Shown here: positions 46,125-58,310 of the stretch, piece by piece
Position numbering within the stretch: the first letter of the stretch is position 1
How the letters are laid out: each line of letters begins with the position of its first letter
From: Byssothecium circinans
Lineage: Eukaryota; Ascomycota; Dothideomycetes; Pleosporales; Massarinaceae
Assembly: GCA_010015675.1 (NCBI GenBank)
Contig: ML976984.1
Location: 993,534-1,057,533 of the forward strand
Reading direction: 5' to 3'
DNA length: 64,000 nucleotides
The notes under the pieces: model-generated
The model's database searches: none
The model's input: the letters and a program-made list of their open reading frames with translations, nothing else
What the model was told of the DNA's origin: nothing
Made by a program: the position numbers and the translations under genes

Positions 46125-48504
46125 ATGGCGCACTCTACACATGCCCGGGCTGTCATGGCCGAACTCGGCGGCAAGCATCTGCAAGATCGCGTGCCGTCCC
46201 ACCACACACACAGCAATCCCCGCAACGGCGACCAGCGCGCCTCGAATCCTGCCGCAAACACCACCCAGAACGCCGATGATGCAGACGACGGTCTGGCCAG
46301 CGAGGAAGCCTCGAATGAGGACGACGATGAGGACAGTAGTGGTACTCGTGGAGATGACCAGGAGGATGAAGAAGAAGAAGAACCAGAAGCGATAGCCCCG
46401 TCTCATGGTCGTGGCAAGGGCAAAGGAAAACGCCCCGCCATACGTGTTGAACCTGTTGACGACGTTGATTCTGAAGATGAAGAGAACGATGTAGTGACCT
46501 ATGAGACGGGGCTGAAACCCAGCAAGCACCCGGTGAATCAGTTGCTCATGGCGAATAAGAAGCGTACCTTCAGCAATGTATCTAACACCTCTGTACTTTT
46601 CGGAGACGATGAGGCCGAGAGTGCTTTCCCTCGACGCAAGATTGCGCGGAAGCTTAGCAACAGCAGCTTTAAGCCGCTGCTCAAGTACAAGGAGAACGCT
46701 AACCCAGACATGATTGGTACTGCGAACGCCATTGAGTCGGACGATGAAGATTACAGCGGCGTCAACCTGGTACCAGATGATATGGATGACTTTGAGGAGG
46801 AAGAGGAGAGCTACATTATCCAAGAAGAACTTGGCCAGACCGCCCCTTTCAACTCATTTGACATGCAGTACAACGATGCTCGTCGCCTGAGTCTTGATAG
46901 CCACGCGAGCGATAGCATCTTCGACATGACTGCTCCACTGACCCAAGCCTACTTGGAGGGAATGAACCTTCCCGACCACGGTTTTGGTCCATTCTTTGAA
47001 CCTGAAGCCCTTCCATCGTCGCCCGTCCCCCTCGCCAAGAGGAAATTCTCTGATAGCTCTACGAAGCGCGTACGCTTTGACGATGAAGTGCAGATGTCAG
47101 ACAGTTCAAGCACGTCTTCTTCGGAGCTCAATAGCTCGCTCTACCCGGATCTGTTTTTGTCACAAGACAAGCTCCCAGCGAGCCTAACCCAACTGATGGA
47201 GAATGACTATGACGAGGATAATGGAGACTACTACGATTCTCCTGCGTCTGAGATCTCTTTCTGGGACTACAGGGACCCAATTCCAGGTCCTCAGTCTGCA
47301 CAAGAAGCTGTTCCTGAGGTTGACGAGACGTCTGAAGCAGGCTCCAGTGGCTATGAAAGTATGCTCGTGCTCTTTTCTTCCAACGTGCTGATACTAACTT
47401 TGCATCTCAGCTGACCTGGGCGATACTACTGACGAGTACGAATCCGACTTGGAATCACTTGCTCAGCCTCAGACGCCGCTACAGAACAAGTCGGTACTTC
47501 ACCGTCCTTCTTCGGCGCCAGGATCCAAGGTCTCTAGCCCGCAGCCTTTTGAGCGATCTTCTAGGCCTAGGCGTGCCATCCCTCCTGTTCGAGGTATCTT
47601 CGTCCATGAGGAGAACAACAAAGCAATTGCCGTGACAAATCGCACAACCAAGAAGCTCACGTTTTACCGGCCACGTGTTTCTGTGGTTTCTTGGATGTCC
47701 TCGCAGAACCTCCATAGCAGCTCCAACAGCACAAACAACAGTCCCCGTGCACCGCTGCAGCAGTACAATGCTTCAGACAGTGAATTGAGCAATGAGATGT
47801 TCAACAACCCATCCACCGCTGACATCATGCTCACCGGCATCTTTGGATCGGCTCCAAATCACGAATACTTCTTTGGTGGTGATAACATGGGGCCACCCGA
47901 GGCATTCTATCCATTCGTCAGCGTCGGTGCAAACGGTACCATCATGGACGAAGAGGGCGATTTGGACGAGGAAGAAGACGACTACGAAGACGATCTCAAT
48001 CTCGCCGACTTCATGGACTTTGGCGATGATGCTGATGCCACTGATGTGGAGCAGGAGGATGACGAAACAGATGTCCCAGCAACCCCAGCGACTTCCATGA
48101 TGGCCATCAACGGATCCACGCCCGCTCACCCGACTCCTCTCAGCGAGACGCCTGCCAATCGAAAGAGGACTGAGTCTGATGCCATGCTCCAGCATTTCGA
48201 TCGAGGTGTGGTCACGGCTTTCCGGAACAACCAGAACCGTTACCGCGATGTCGCGTGCCTCCCATCCGACCCCACGATCCGGGCTTCTGTCTCCAAACCG
48301 ATCCGATCTGGAAAGTCGGCCGAGCAGTTGATGACTCCTCTCCGCAAGCGATCAGGATCGAGGCGTACCGCCAAGTCTCCATACCAAGCTAGCTCCCCCA
48401 TGGTACACGCCAGCTCTCCATCCACCGGCGTCGCTCGAGCTTCTTCACGACTACACAGTTCAGTTTTGAACACCCAAGCCCCGCCAATGGGCACTTTTTC
48501 TTAA
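46125..48504 (+). CDS. Unknown acidic, probably nuclear protein
   Basis: A 775-aa protein with exons 46125-47358 and 47411-48504 joined in frame. It is rich in Asp/Glu/Ser, with several acidic runs (EDEEEEEPEA, DDMDDFEEEEES, EEEDDYEDDLNLADF) and basic patches (GRGKGKGKRP, RKRSGSRRTAKS). Pieces that look conserved are the central GIFVHEENNKAIAVTNRTTKK and the C-terminal LQHFDRGVVTAFRNNQNRY. I recognise these as typical of an uncharacterised ascomycete protein, not of a named domain. No membrane segment or signal peptide is seen. A transcription or chromatin role would be a guess from composition. Confidence 0.78.
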
Positions 48505-49770
48505 GGCGTACGCCCGATCCGCATAGCCCTAATACAGGTCGGCTGCGAGGCTGTCATTTCGGAGGTTGAAGATTTGAGGAAAACTATTGAGATCTCCTGT
48601 GAGATCTTCAAACGACGTCACGATATCCACGGCCTTTCTGTCTCTAGGCGGCTTTATTGCGGCACTGTTTTCATTACACGGTTGTCTATTATGCCTTTGC
48701 ATATTTTACGAAAAGTTCTTCGGCTCGGGAGGCGGTCCGGATAAAAGTCTGAACGAACCGCTTGACGACCAAAACTGCTCCTTGCTTCGGCTTGGGGGCA
48801 CATGGGAGTTGACGATTCTCTCTCTTCCTTTAATTCGGTAAGACTTTACCCCTTTCCCCTCTTTCGTGCCATGTTTTTTTTCCTGCTCTGCTTTGTGTTG
48901 TTTTCTTTCTTTCTTTGCTGCAAAGCGTCGTCATGACCTCCCCTTTTTCTCCTTAAGAAGGATCAAGAGGCACTGGACTGGGACGATACCACGGGTGGCT
49001 TCAATGACACGTTGTGGTTCTGGAATGGCGATACCCTGGGGTTCATGGTTGGGCTGGAGACATGTCATGGAAGGAGTATCATTGCTCGATCTCTCCATCG
49101 TTCGAGAGGGCGGTGGAATTGAAGGATCAAGAGGAGAAATTTTCTGCACTTTTTGTGATGGAAGTGACTGGTCTGGCGTCTGCCGGATGGGTCGGGTTGG
49201 GCCTTTTCTCTTCAGTGTATGAATCGACTTGACTTGACTTGACTTTGACTTGACCTGGGTCGGACTGGTCAATCATGTGTAGGAGTATATTTGACGGTTG
49301 TGGGATTTCCTTTTTTTTTAGTTTCCGAGAGCGAATACAAGATTTAAAATAATGAGCTCTTCTTGATGGTTGGCGTGATTGATGATGTTGAATGACGGCG
49401 ATGGAAAGGTTATTTTATTTGAGCCTTATTCATGACTCGAATTTGAACAATCGTGTCAGAGTCCTTTTCCACGTGCTCTGCGTCGTACCTTGCATCGATC
49501 AATGCACATCAACGCGTGCCGTACCACACCTATTTCTTCTCGTATCGTGACACGGGTGGCAGATTTGTTACCAAAGCTTAGCTTTGCTTAGCGTAGCGTA
49601 GCCGCGTAGCGTGGTGTGGTGTGGTGTTAGTGTGGTGTTGGTGGTCCAAGCTTCCCGGGGCTTGGGGCACCCGCCGACGTCACTTGTTGTTGACGACATA
49701 TGGTGAGATCGAAACAACGCACGGATTCTCAACGAGCGCTAAAGCTTGGAACGTCGTTGAAATTTAAGAG
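48505..49770. other. Intergenic with simple repeats
   Basis: About 1.27 kb with no supported gene. It holds a GACTT run (49226-49254) and a GCTTAGC/GCGTAGC/GTGGT-rich stretch at about 49575-49645 just upstream of seipin. Confidence 0.5.
49226..49254 (+). repeat. (GACTT)n pentanucleotide microsatellite
   Basis: About six gactt-like units in noncoding DNA. Confidence 0.8.
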
Positions 49771-51379
49771 ATGGAGGGTATGGAAGATGAGGAGTACGAG
49801 AATGAGCATGAGCGGGAGAATGGGTATGGGTCTGGAGATGGGTATGAGGATGGGGATGGGGGATGGAGGGGTGTGGTGCGGTATATCAAGGTATGATTTC
49901 CTTCTTTCCCCACGGCGCCCTTCGTCATAAATCCAGCTCCGACAGCTGAATTAACATAATAACCAACTATAGGAAACCCTCCTCGCACCCCTCCGCTTCC
50001 TAACCTCCCCGCTCCTCCTACGCACATACCTCCAAACGATCCTCCTCCTACTCACCAGCAGCATCCTCTTCGGCATCGCAGTGCTGGCGTATACGACGTT
50101 TTATCTCAAGTTCATCCCGGTGAGGGGGGTCGAGGTCCCTGTGTTTCTGCAGTTTGAGACGGGTCCTCCTCCCGTTATCCCGCCTCCTCTGGATGCGCAA
50201 GCGGCGCTGCGACACGGGAGCGGGTTGAGGTATCCCTACGGCTTCGCGGATCTGAAGGGCTTGGTGAGCAGGCAGAAATACGATGTCGTGGTGAGGATGG
50301 TGGTACCGCGGAGCGAGAGGAATATCGGGGCGGGGAATTGGATGGTGGGGGTTGAGATGAGGGGGGGTGGGAGGGCTATGTTGGGGTGGGAGGAGGGGGA
50401 TGTTGAGGATTTTTCTCAACGGGGTTGGGTGGGGAGTATGAAGGATAAAATCACGTCTGAACAGGAGCAGAGAATATCTGGAAGCAGTGGGGGAGGGGGC
50501 AAAGAGAAAGAGAAACATGTCGTTCTGGCGAGGAGTCGCAGACCGGCGATTCTGACATATCGGAGCTGGATGACTGAACTCGCGTACCGCGCTTTGAGAT
50601 TGCCGCTATATGTCCTGGGGTTTGGGCTTGAGAGCGAGGTTCTCGTTGTCAAGATGATGGACGGTGTTTCGTTCGAAAAGGGGTGGAGAAATGTACCGTC
50701 GTCCCTGCGTCTCGAGATTCGATCCAAAACGCCACTGGAAGTCTACACCGTGAGCGTCAAGTTCATCGCTAGACTCGAGGGCTTGCGGTGGGTTATGTAT
50801 AACCATCGGATTCTCAGCGCTGTCGTTTTCACGGGGCTGTTCTGGGGCGTCGAAGTCGGTGTTTTGATGGGCACTTGGGGGTTGTTTATGCTGTGCTTTG
50901 GTGGTGGACGTGCGAAGCGGGACGATGATGCGTACGAGGGAAAGAGGAAAAAGAAAGGCATTAAGAAAGAGGAAGGCTCCGGCACCACCACCCCGCGGAT
51001 ATTCCCTCGTGAAGACGAAGCAGGTGCAGAATTCGACACCTCGGCGCCACCAACACCCATGTCCGACACATCCCGCACCTTCCCTACCCTCCCCTCTCAG
51101 CGTCCCCTACACTATTCTTCATCCTATACTTCACCGAGCGACAACAAACCTAGAGTCAAGGAAGAGAGAGGAGAGCCTGGACTAGAGAGTGTTCTTGCTC
51201 GTGTTAAGGAGGAAGAGGCGGATGACGAAGAGGATGATGATTTTTTACTGGATGAACCGAGGCGGGGCGAGAGGGCGGCAGAGTTGGACTCAGGGATTGG
51301 GACGGGGTTGGAGAGTAGTGAGAGGGATAGGGGGTTGGGGTTGGGGAGGAGGAGGAGTGCGGGGGGGAGGGGTCGGTGA
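49771..51379 (+). CDS. SEI1: Seipin (lipid-droplet biogenesis protein)
   Basis: A 508-aa ER protein that acts at ER-lipid droplet contacts. Exons 49771-49890 and 49973-51379 join in frame. Topology fits seipin: an acidic Gly/Tyr-rich cytoplasmic N-terminus, TM1 at about residues 58-82 (LLLLTSSILFGIAVLAYTTF) and a luminal beta-rich domain of about 230 residues. The luminal part starts YLKFIPVRGVEVPVFLQFE, with YDVVVRMVVPRSERN and GNWMVGVEM. TM2 lies at about 320-350 (VVFTGLFWGVEVGVLMGTW), and a long charged, disordered C-terminal tail follows. Yeast Sei1 is shorter (about 285 aa), but filamentous-fungal seipins commonly carry such tails. The luminal RPAILTYRSWMTELAYRALRLP corresponds to the conserved helical/post-helical segment. 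Confidence 0.86.
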
Positions 51380-52375
51380 AGTATGGGGCGCCCGGGTGGG
51401 GGGGAGAATGGAGAAGGAAGGAAAGACGGAAGGAAAGACGGAAGGAGCGGGGGGAGTATGATACCATAATTTTATTTAGCGTGAGGAGTATTTCGTAGAG
51501 AGGGGTCGGAGAAAAACGTTTGAATATTTTCTCAACGTGGTACTGATACATGTGTATATAGTGTTTAGGTGAATGACCATACCGTGTTTCTCTTTCATCA
51601 CGGCTCGAATGCGTGTACTTTTGTTGGGATTGACAGCGTGGCATCTCCCGAAAAGTTTAGTCAAGCGCCGCGTACACTGCGAGTATAAATAACCTAGGAG
51701 GTGTTATTTTCATGGTGCTGCTTATGAGAAATGACGCTCACGTTCATTCTGTAGTTTGGATTGAGTTTGTTTTGGGCTGGGATGTAAGGAGATGAGAGGG
51801 AAGTTTTGCATATTGCGGCGTACTATACGTACATGGACGCTCCTATTTTTCTAATCCCGGCCTGAGTATGTATAAGGCAAATGGTGTGCATGGAGAAACT
51901 TGTATAGCGGGCGTATTTCGTTGGCTGTCTCTATGAATTAAGGCGTCGTAAGCAGTGTTCTCGCAGCCATCCGAATGAGGTTCAGCCTTGTATCTCATAC
52001 GCTCTACCTTGCATTCTAGTATCATTTGGTAAACGGGAAATCAGAGCAGCTAGCTCTGCTTATTGCCGTATAAGGTCTCCTCAGCGTGAAAGTAGTCGGG
52101 CCGACTGTTGGCACTGAAAGCAGTCTCACAGCCCCTTTTTGGGGGCTTTTTTCCGATCCCTGATACATCATCTGATTCGACGAGGCTACCTCGTCTTGCT
52201 GATTGGATCTGTAGCCGCTGAGCGGCGATCAGGCTGAGACTGATGCCGTATTTATCGAACATTATTGCCCCGCTTTCCCTGATCTCAATCTTCTTCGCAA
52301 TCATCACCTACTAGTGTGCGCGCACTAAGGACAGGACTAACACTAACACCGCTTGTGTAGCAGCTTGAAGGGCGC
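51380..52375. other. Intergenic: seipin 3' flank and NLR promoter
   Basis: About 1 kb without a supported gene. A GGAAGGAAAGAC repeat patch lies at about 51412-51446 right after the seipin stop. Confidence 0.5.
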
Positions 52376-55300
52376 ATGGCTAACGTGCGTCGCCTCGGGT
52401 TCACGAGGCTGTCAGGTGGAGAAGAGAACGAGGATCAATTTAGCGTCAAGTAAGTCTATTCTTGCACATGTTGGTGGGCCAGATACTCTCCAAAGAAGCC
52501 TTTATGTGCTCATTAGGAGACTCTCAGTCCAGTCATACGCATTAAGGATTACTCTCCACTTGTCTTCATGTTAGCAGAGATTGAGGAGGGAGACGAGGCG
52601 GTTTTCTTGTGAATTGTGAAATTCCTGTTGACAGTTCATAGTGTAATCCTCGTCCACGGCCTCCGAGGGCATCCTCGAAAGACGTGGGAAGCGACAGTAA
52701 GCGTGAACGACGATAGCAGTGACACGCCAGAATTGTCAAAGGGCCCCAAATCATGGTTCAAGAGACGGACAACGAAGCCCCATACCCCAATCACAACGGA
52801 GTCAGACGCCCCATCGCCGTCACAAACGCTACCAAAGACCCCATTCAAGATCTACTGGCCAGAGGAGTACCTTATACCGGATATTCCCCAGGCTCGAGTG
52901 TGGGCGTATGGATATGATGCAGATGTTTTTGGATTCTTCCAGCCGAACAACCAGAGCACCATCTCTCAGCACGGTCAGGACCTGAGAGCCAAGCTCGAGA
53001 GACAAATTGAGAATAAGGTAAGATCCCCCTTGATTTGGAAAAGCTCTCCTAACGGTGTTGAAGGATCCAATTGTGTTCGTTGTGTATAGTCTAGGTGGCA
53101 TTATTGTCAAAGATGTAATTGCCTGACAGCCGCTGAAGCGCTGCGATATCTGCTTACTTGCTGCCGTAGGCTATCCGTCGATCGGAGATAGTCTGTGACC
53201 GAACAAGGCTCATCATTTTCCTCGGAACGCCACACCGAGGAAGTTCTTCTGCAGACTGGGGCGTTGTCGTTTCAAACTTTGCTCGGATCGGTTTCCAAGA
53301 CTCGAACAAGAGGATCATGGGGGCGTTGAAGGTGGACAGTGAGCTGCTAGAAAATATCCATGAGGAGTTCGTGAAGATTGTGTTGAGGGTCGAGACCATA
53401 AAAATCCATTCCTTTCAGGAGGCACGAGGCATTACTGGCCTGAAAGGATTCCATGGAAAAGTGGGTCTTTCACTTGGTCTCTCTTTACGTTTCGCTGATG
53501 AGTTTAGGTTGTGGACGACTTCTCCTCGAAACTCGGTCTTGCAGAACCCAAGGAGATCGTCGAGAGGATCAACGCCAACCACATGGAGATTGCGAGGTAT
53601 GGAAGCAGAGAAGACGAAGGCTACCTTGCCATTTCTGCCATTTTGAGAAAGTTCATTCGCGAGGAGAGAGAGCAACAGCTATCCTCTGCTCATGCCGCAA
53701 CCGTCGCACGTACGTAAGACTCTAGACCAGTTCTTAATACCGAGAACGAGCATTGCCAACTGTTCTTAATTTGTTCGTGGCTGACAGTGGGGATTTTAGC
53801 ACAAGAGCAGAGCGGACTCATGCCTTTTTCCATGGTCCCATTCCAGAGAGATCGTGCGTTCGTAGGACGTGACGATATTCTAGCCGACTTGAGGACGAAA
53901 TTTGAAGAAGAAGCGCCACAGGATCACGCTCGAGTGGCTCTCATCGGTCTGGGCGGCATAGGGTGAGCATTTCACACGTTGTGTGGCATGAAACTTCTGC
54001 TTACATCGATTTCAGGAAGTCGCAGATCGCCATCGAATATGCTTACAGGGTCAGAGATTTCGCACCCCAGACCTGGGTGTTCTGGGTGTATGCAGGTACC
54101 GCCGATCGTATCAAAGAGGCCTACAAAAACATCGCTGCCAGGCTAGAGCTGCGGGGCTGGGATGATCCGAAAACAGATATCCTTCAGCTGGTTTACAACT
54201 GGCTTTGCGACGAGAGGAACGGCCGTTGGCTAATGATAATCGACAACGCTGACGACGATCGAGTAATTTCTGGTCCCACATATCCGGACAACAATGTACG
54301 CGGATTAGGGGCGCCTACTGAGAAAATGCCCATGGACAGCTACATCCCACAATCTTCCAATGGATGGATACTAGTCACTTCACGAAACCAGCTTGCAGCG
54401 ACAAATCTCGTCGGAATTCCCCAGGCGGTGCTTCAAGTTGAGCAAATGGGGGAGAAGGATGCACTTATCTTGCTAAAGAACAAAGTCACGGTAGACAAAG
54501 CCTCCGAAGACGACGCGAAAACACTCGTGCGGGAACTGGACTATATTCCTATCGCAATCACTCACGCAGCTGCGTATATCGGGAGCATGGCACCAATGAT
54601 CACGGTGTCGAAATACCTCGAATTCTTCCAGGAAAGCGAAGAGAACCAAACATACCTTCTCAACAGCGAGGCCGCAAGAGACTTACGGCGGGATGAAACT
54701 GTCTCGGATGCGGCAATCACAACGTGGCAGATATCCTTCGAGCAGATTCGCAAGTCCAGGCCAGATGCTGCAGACCTACTTTCTCTCATGGCCGTGTTCG
54801 ACCGGCAAGGGATTCCTGACCCAATAGTACGCAATGGTCGAGATTCGATACGATTCATGGAGGCGGTAGGGGCGTTGACACACTTCTCTCTGATCAAAGT
54901 CCAAAATACGAAACAATCGGAGCAACAATATGGAGAGTATCTATTCGACATGCACGGTTTAGTGCAGCTGGCTACCAGGAAGTGGCTGGAAGTGCAGAAC
55001 CAGTTAGACGGATGGAAGACGGTTTCCTTGCGAATAATGGCAACCAATTTCCCATTGTCGAGATACGAAACCAGAAGCCTTTGCCAGATACTGTATCCGC
55101 ACGCAAACAGATTGCTCACCTATTCACCAAGAGACAACGAGGCAACTCTGAGTCGATCAATCGTTGCACTTTCAGTAGCAGAATTTCTCCGGCTTGAAGG
55201 TGTTGATGTGGAAGCCGAGAGAATTTGCCGCGATGCAATAACTGCAAGGTCAAATTTGCTTGGGCGCGGAAACCCAGCCACCCTTGACAGTATGCATACT

Positions 55301-56179
55301 CTCACGAACATATTGCTCGACAGGGGACAGTATACCGAAGCACAATCAGTGCAGCGGCAAGTACTAGAAGGGTTCGAAAAGCTATACCCTCAAGGGAGTT
55401 GCCACATACTGCGAGCATGTGTCACCCTTGGAGTGGTGCTTCATCGACTACGTATGTCTCCAGAGGCAGAGAAGGTGACACGGCGAGCTGTACAAGGACT
55501 CACGGAGTTTCTTGGACCAGAACATAGAGAAGTACTTGCTTCGCTAAGTAGTCTTGGATTGATATTGCACAGGCAAGGCAAGCACGAGGATGCGGATAAG
55601 ATACTCCAAAAAGTCATGGATGCACACGAACGTAGGCTTGGTGTAGAGCATACGGAGACGATTTCCAGCATAAGCAACATATGTAGTTCTTTCTGCTACC
55701 AAAAGAAGTGGGCACAGGCTGAAGAATTATGGCGGCGGAATCTAGAGCGCAGTAAAAAGGCTCATAGGCCAGAGCACCCCAGCACACTAAATATTATGTG
55801 TAATATCGGGCGGGTAATGCGGAGCCAAGGCAAAGATGCAGAAGCAATATTTCGCGACACTCTAAGGATACGAGAAAGAGTACTGGGACCGAACCACTTT
55901 GATACACTCGTAAGTGCATCGTTCGTTGGATTAGTATCATGGGACCAACACAAATATGACGAGGCCGAGGAAATATTCATACGCACGATCAAAGGGTTTT
56001 GGAAAAACTTTGGACCAGAGTGTCTTGAGACACATAAAAGCATCAAGTGTTTTGCTTGGTTCTTGAGGGAACAGGGAAAGGATGGACAGCTGGTAACGCT
56101 CAAGCAACTTTTGGAGCATCCCGAAATGTACGACAATGACAGCAAAGTCTCTTTACTATTGGATTCAATAGCTAGCTGA
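52376..56179 (+). CDS. NLR-type receptor: SesB-like hydrolase + NB-ARC + TPR
   Basis: A 1106-aa fungal NOD-like protein of the kind that controls vegetative incompatibility or self/non-self responses. Seven exons (52376-52449, 52642-53017, 53064-53114, 53170-53460, 53508-53709, 53800-53962, 54016-56179) join in frame. Residues about 25-325 are an alpha/beta-hydrolase (SesB-like) domain with VILVHGLRGHPRKTW, nucleophile elbow VVYSLGGIIVKD, FLGTPHRGS and a late candidate catalytic His in NANHMEIARYG. NB-ARC follows: FVGRDDIL, P-loop GLGGIGKSQIA (about 381-391), Walker B WLMIIDNADD (about 457) and LDYIPIAITHAAAYI (about 560). About six kinesin-light-chain-type TPRs fill about 810 to the end. The first exon and its 192-nt intron are the least certain part; they rest on phase and on GFTRLSGG preceding VNVILVHGL. 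Acceptors at 53787 or 53799 are both in frame. Confidence 0.87.
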
Positions 56180-56613
56180 TACTTTCAAAAGACACTGGCT
56201 ACTTGACCACTCTATTCGAGGATTTGATATTAACACTCACTTGTAATCTCTATCCAGGGCCTCCCCCTTCAGGGTTGGTCAACTAAGTAAGTTGGCCACC
56301 TAACCAACTTTTCGCGACGCGTTAGCTATCAACCTATAATGCCTCAACCATCTAAACTCCAACCAAGCTGCAACGAAGCAGATATTGCTCTTGCTATCTC
56401 AGCTATCAACTAGGGTCAAATTGGGACTGAAGATACATAAACGTTGGTTAAGCAGCGAGCTTGCTTAGTATCTAACTATCAGACCAAGTCCATGTTAGGG
56501 AAGTCTCGGAGTAGCTCTTACGCATCCCGCGTACCAGAAGCGTAGCTAAGGCAGCGGACAATGTCAATATTATAAACTATTAATAAATGTTCTATAGGTG
56601 TATAGTACCTCCT
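56180..56613. mobile_element. Degenerate transposase fragment (Fot1/Tc1-like relic)
   Basis: A ttggtcaactaagtaagttggccacc segment at about 56275-56300 looks like the terminal repeat style of fungal Fot1/pogo elements. It is followed at 56339 by a frame reading MPQPSKLQ...ADIALAISAIN, typical of the start of such transposases, and ending in TAG at 56411. Only about 300 bases are recognisable; the catalytic part and the opposite repeat are missing. It is unrelated by sequence to the full element at 38993. Confidence 0.5.
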
Positions 56614-58310
56614 TTACTGGTAGCAGTATGATCCTATTTCCTTGGTAGCATTATCATCCTTGTTACTAGTAGCGTCGTCCTCAATCTCAAGTCTATCAAA
56701 TTCGGCTGCAAATCGTTCGCGGAGTCGATTGGAATACGCTTCCTTATCCTTGAGTTTCGCGGCAATGAAATCAGCACTTTTAGAGCCCCAGTACGCCGAC
56801 ACGGTCCGGTCGAACTCAGGGCCAGAATCTTCGATGGGGGCAAATTTCCTCTGAATATGTGACATGTAGAGACTGTATAGCCCATTCAAGCAGTCTAACG
56901 CAGAGAAGTACCAGAAATTTCCAATTTCCCAACCCTTGCGCATGATCTGGGTGTGTATCATGTTGTCCTTTCCAAATGACCGCTCTTCCTTTTCAAAGGC
57001 TGCCATAAACTCTGCATGTGCGCTCTCAAAAGCTTCGAGTTCTTCTCCAACGAGTCTATCTATCGATGTCCCGGTCAACCAATATGGCGGATGTTGCATC
57101 TCTATTGGTAGAATACACGCCCACTCAAGATCAATTATCGCTGTAATGTGCCAGTCACTGTTGACGAAAATATTGCTTTGATGGAGGTCGGTGAGCATCA
57201 TAATGAATGGTCCTTGGCGGAGATTACGATCAGTAAAGTGTCGAAGGAGCGCTCGCATCATTGTCAGGGCCGAGAGCTGCTGCTGACCGTCTGCCGTATC
57301 GTGTATGGAATTTGGCATATACCGTATACGGTTATCATGGCATGCAAGGAGATCTAACAAGTATGCGTCGGCGGTGGTATATGTTAGGTTCCTTGGGATA
57401 TCTGTCGGGATGCCGCAGTTCTCTAGCTGCTGTAGGGTACATGTTAGAGGGCGGTTTGTAAGGCTTACAACACCGTGATTGTCAATCGTTAGAGACCCAA
57501 TGCGTGAAAAATGCACCCGAGCCAATGAAAGTATGATTCGAGACAGGCCCGCAAAGAGGTTGGCCCTTCGATCCCGGTCGTGATGCAGCGAGTCCCAAGA
57601 CTCAGAGAGCATTTCACCCTCTTGAACGCAGTCCACAATCAGATATCCAGCGTCTATGGAAAGGGGTGATGGACGGCCGACATATCGGGACGAAGCAGGA
57701 TATCCAAGTAGCCGCAGTGCTGTGCGTCGAAGGAACGAAGCGATTCGTGCAAATAGGGGGGCATTTTCAGGTGCGGTGAACTAAATAAAGTAATTTATGT
57801 TAGCTTGCTTCATGGAGACAGGAATAACACATTTTAGACAAATGTACATACACTCTGACCTTTAAGGAAGCCGAACCCTCTCAGACATGGTATTGGAATG
57901 TCGGGACAGTTGTTCTTAATCCAGATATAGGTAGCGACTTCACAGCGGAGCTTTTCCTCCGCATTGCCGGGATACTGCGACTCTCCGACCTTGTACGGTA
58001 GAGGGAATCTGATGAATACCTTCTTGACGCCGAATCTGGCCGTATCGTCGATATAGATGGGTATGCAGGCGTTGAAGCTGCCGTGAACCCACTCTCGGAA
58101 ATCCTTTGCGGCTTTGCAGGTTTCTCGAGGAACTCCCAGGTGGAAAGAGACAAGCTCCTCAATATCTTCACGATGCTCCAAAAGGTAGAAGTAAAAGTTC
58201 AGTCGCTTCTGTGGATACGATAGCTCGTGAAGGACATCGTCGTCTTCCATAAGAGCCTCCTCTAGTGTGATGCGCCTCTTGAGAAGGGGTAGCGAACGGG
58301 CCATTTCCAT
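56614..58310 (-). CDS. Aminoglycoside-phosphotransferase-fold protein (APH/kinase-like)
   Basis: A 541-aa member of the large fungal phosphotransferase (APH, protein-kinase-like) family. Exons 57852-58310 and 56614-57780 join in frame. The N-lobe has VHGSFNACIPIYID (glycine-loop region), KKVFIRFPLP (candidate VAIK-type Lys) and EKLRCEVATYIWIKN. The C-lobe has the catalytic loop LTDLHQSNIFVN (Asp and Asn) and metal-binding IIDLEWA. All core residues are therefore present. The substrate is unknown; fungal members are very numerous and mostly uncharacterised. The 58310 start (MEMARSLPLL) is followed by RRITLEEALMEDDDVLHELSYP, which looks like the usual family opening; a longer frame reaches 58508. 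It is convergent with the NLR gene. Confidence 0.83.

Noticed and set aside
51412..51446. GGAAGGAAAGAC patch as a possible coding tail of seipin
   Set aside because: It begins after the in-frame stop at 51377-51379.
52130..52152. Hairpin agcccc / gggggct followed by a T run, like a bacterial terminator
   Set aside because: The stem is only six bases and the genome is eukaryotic; chance is likely.
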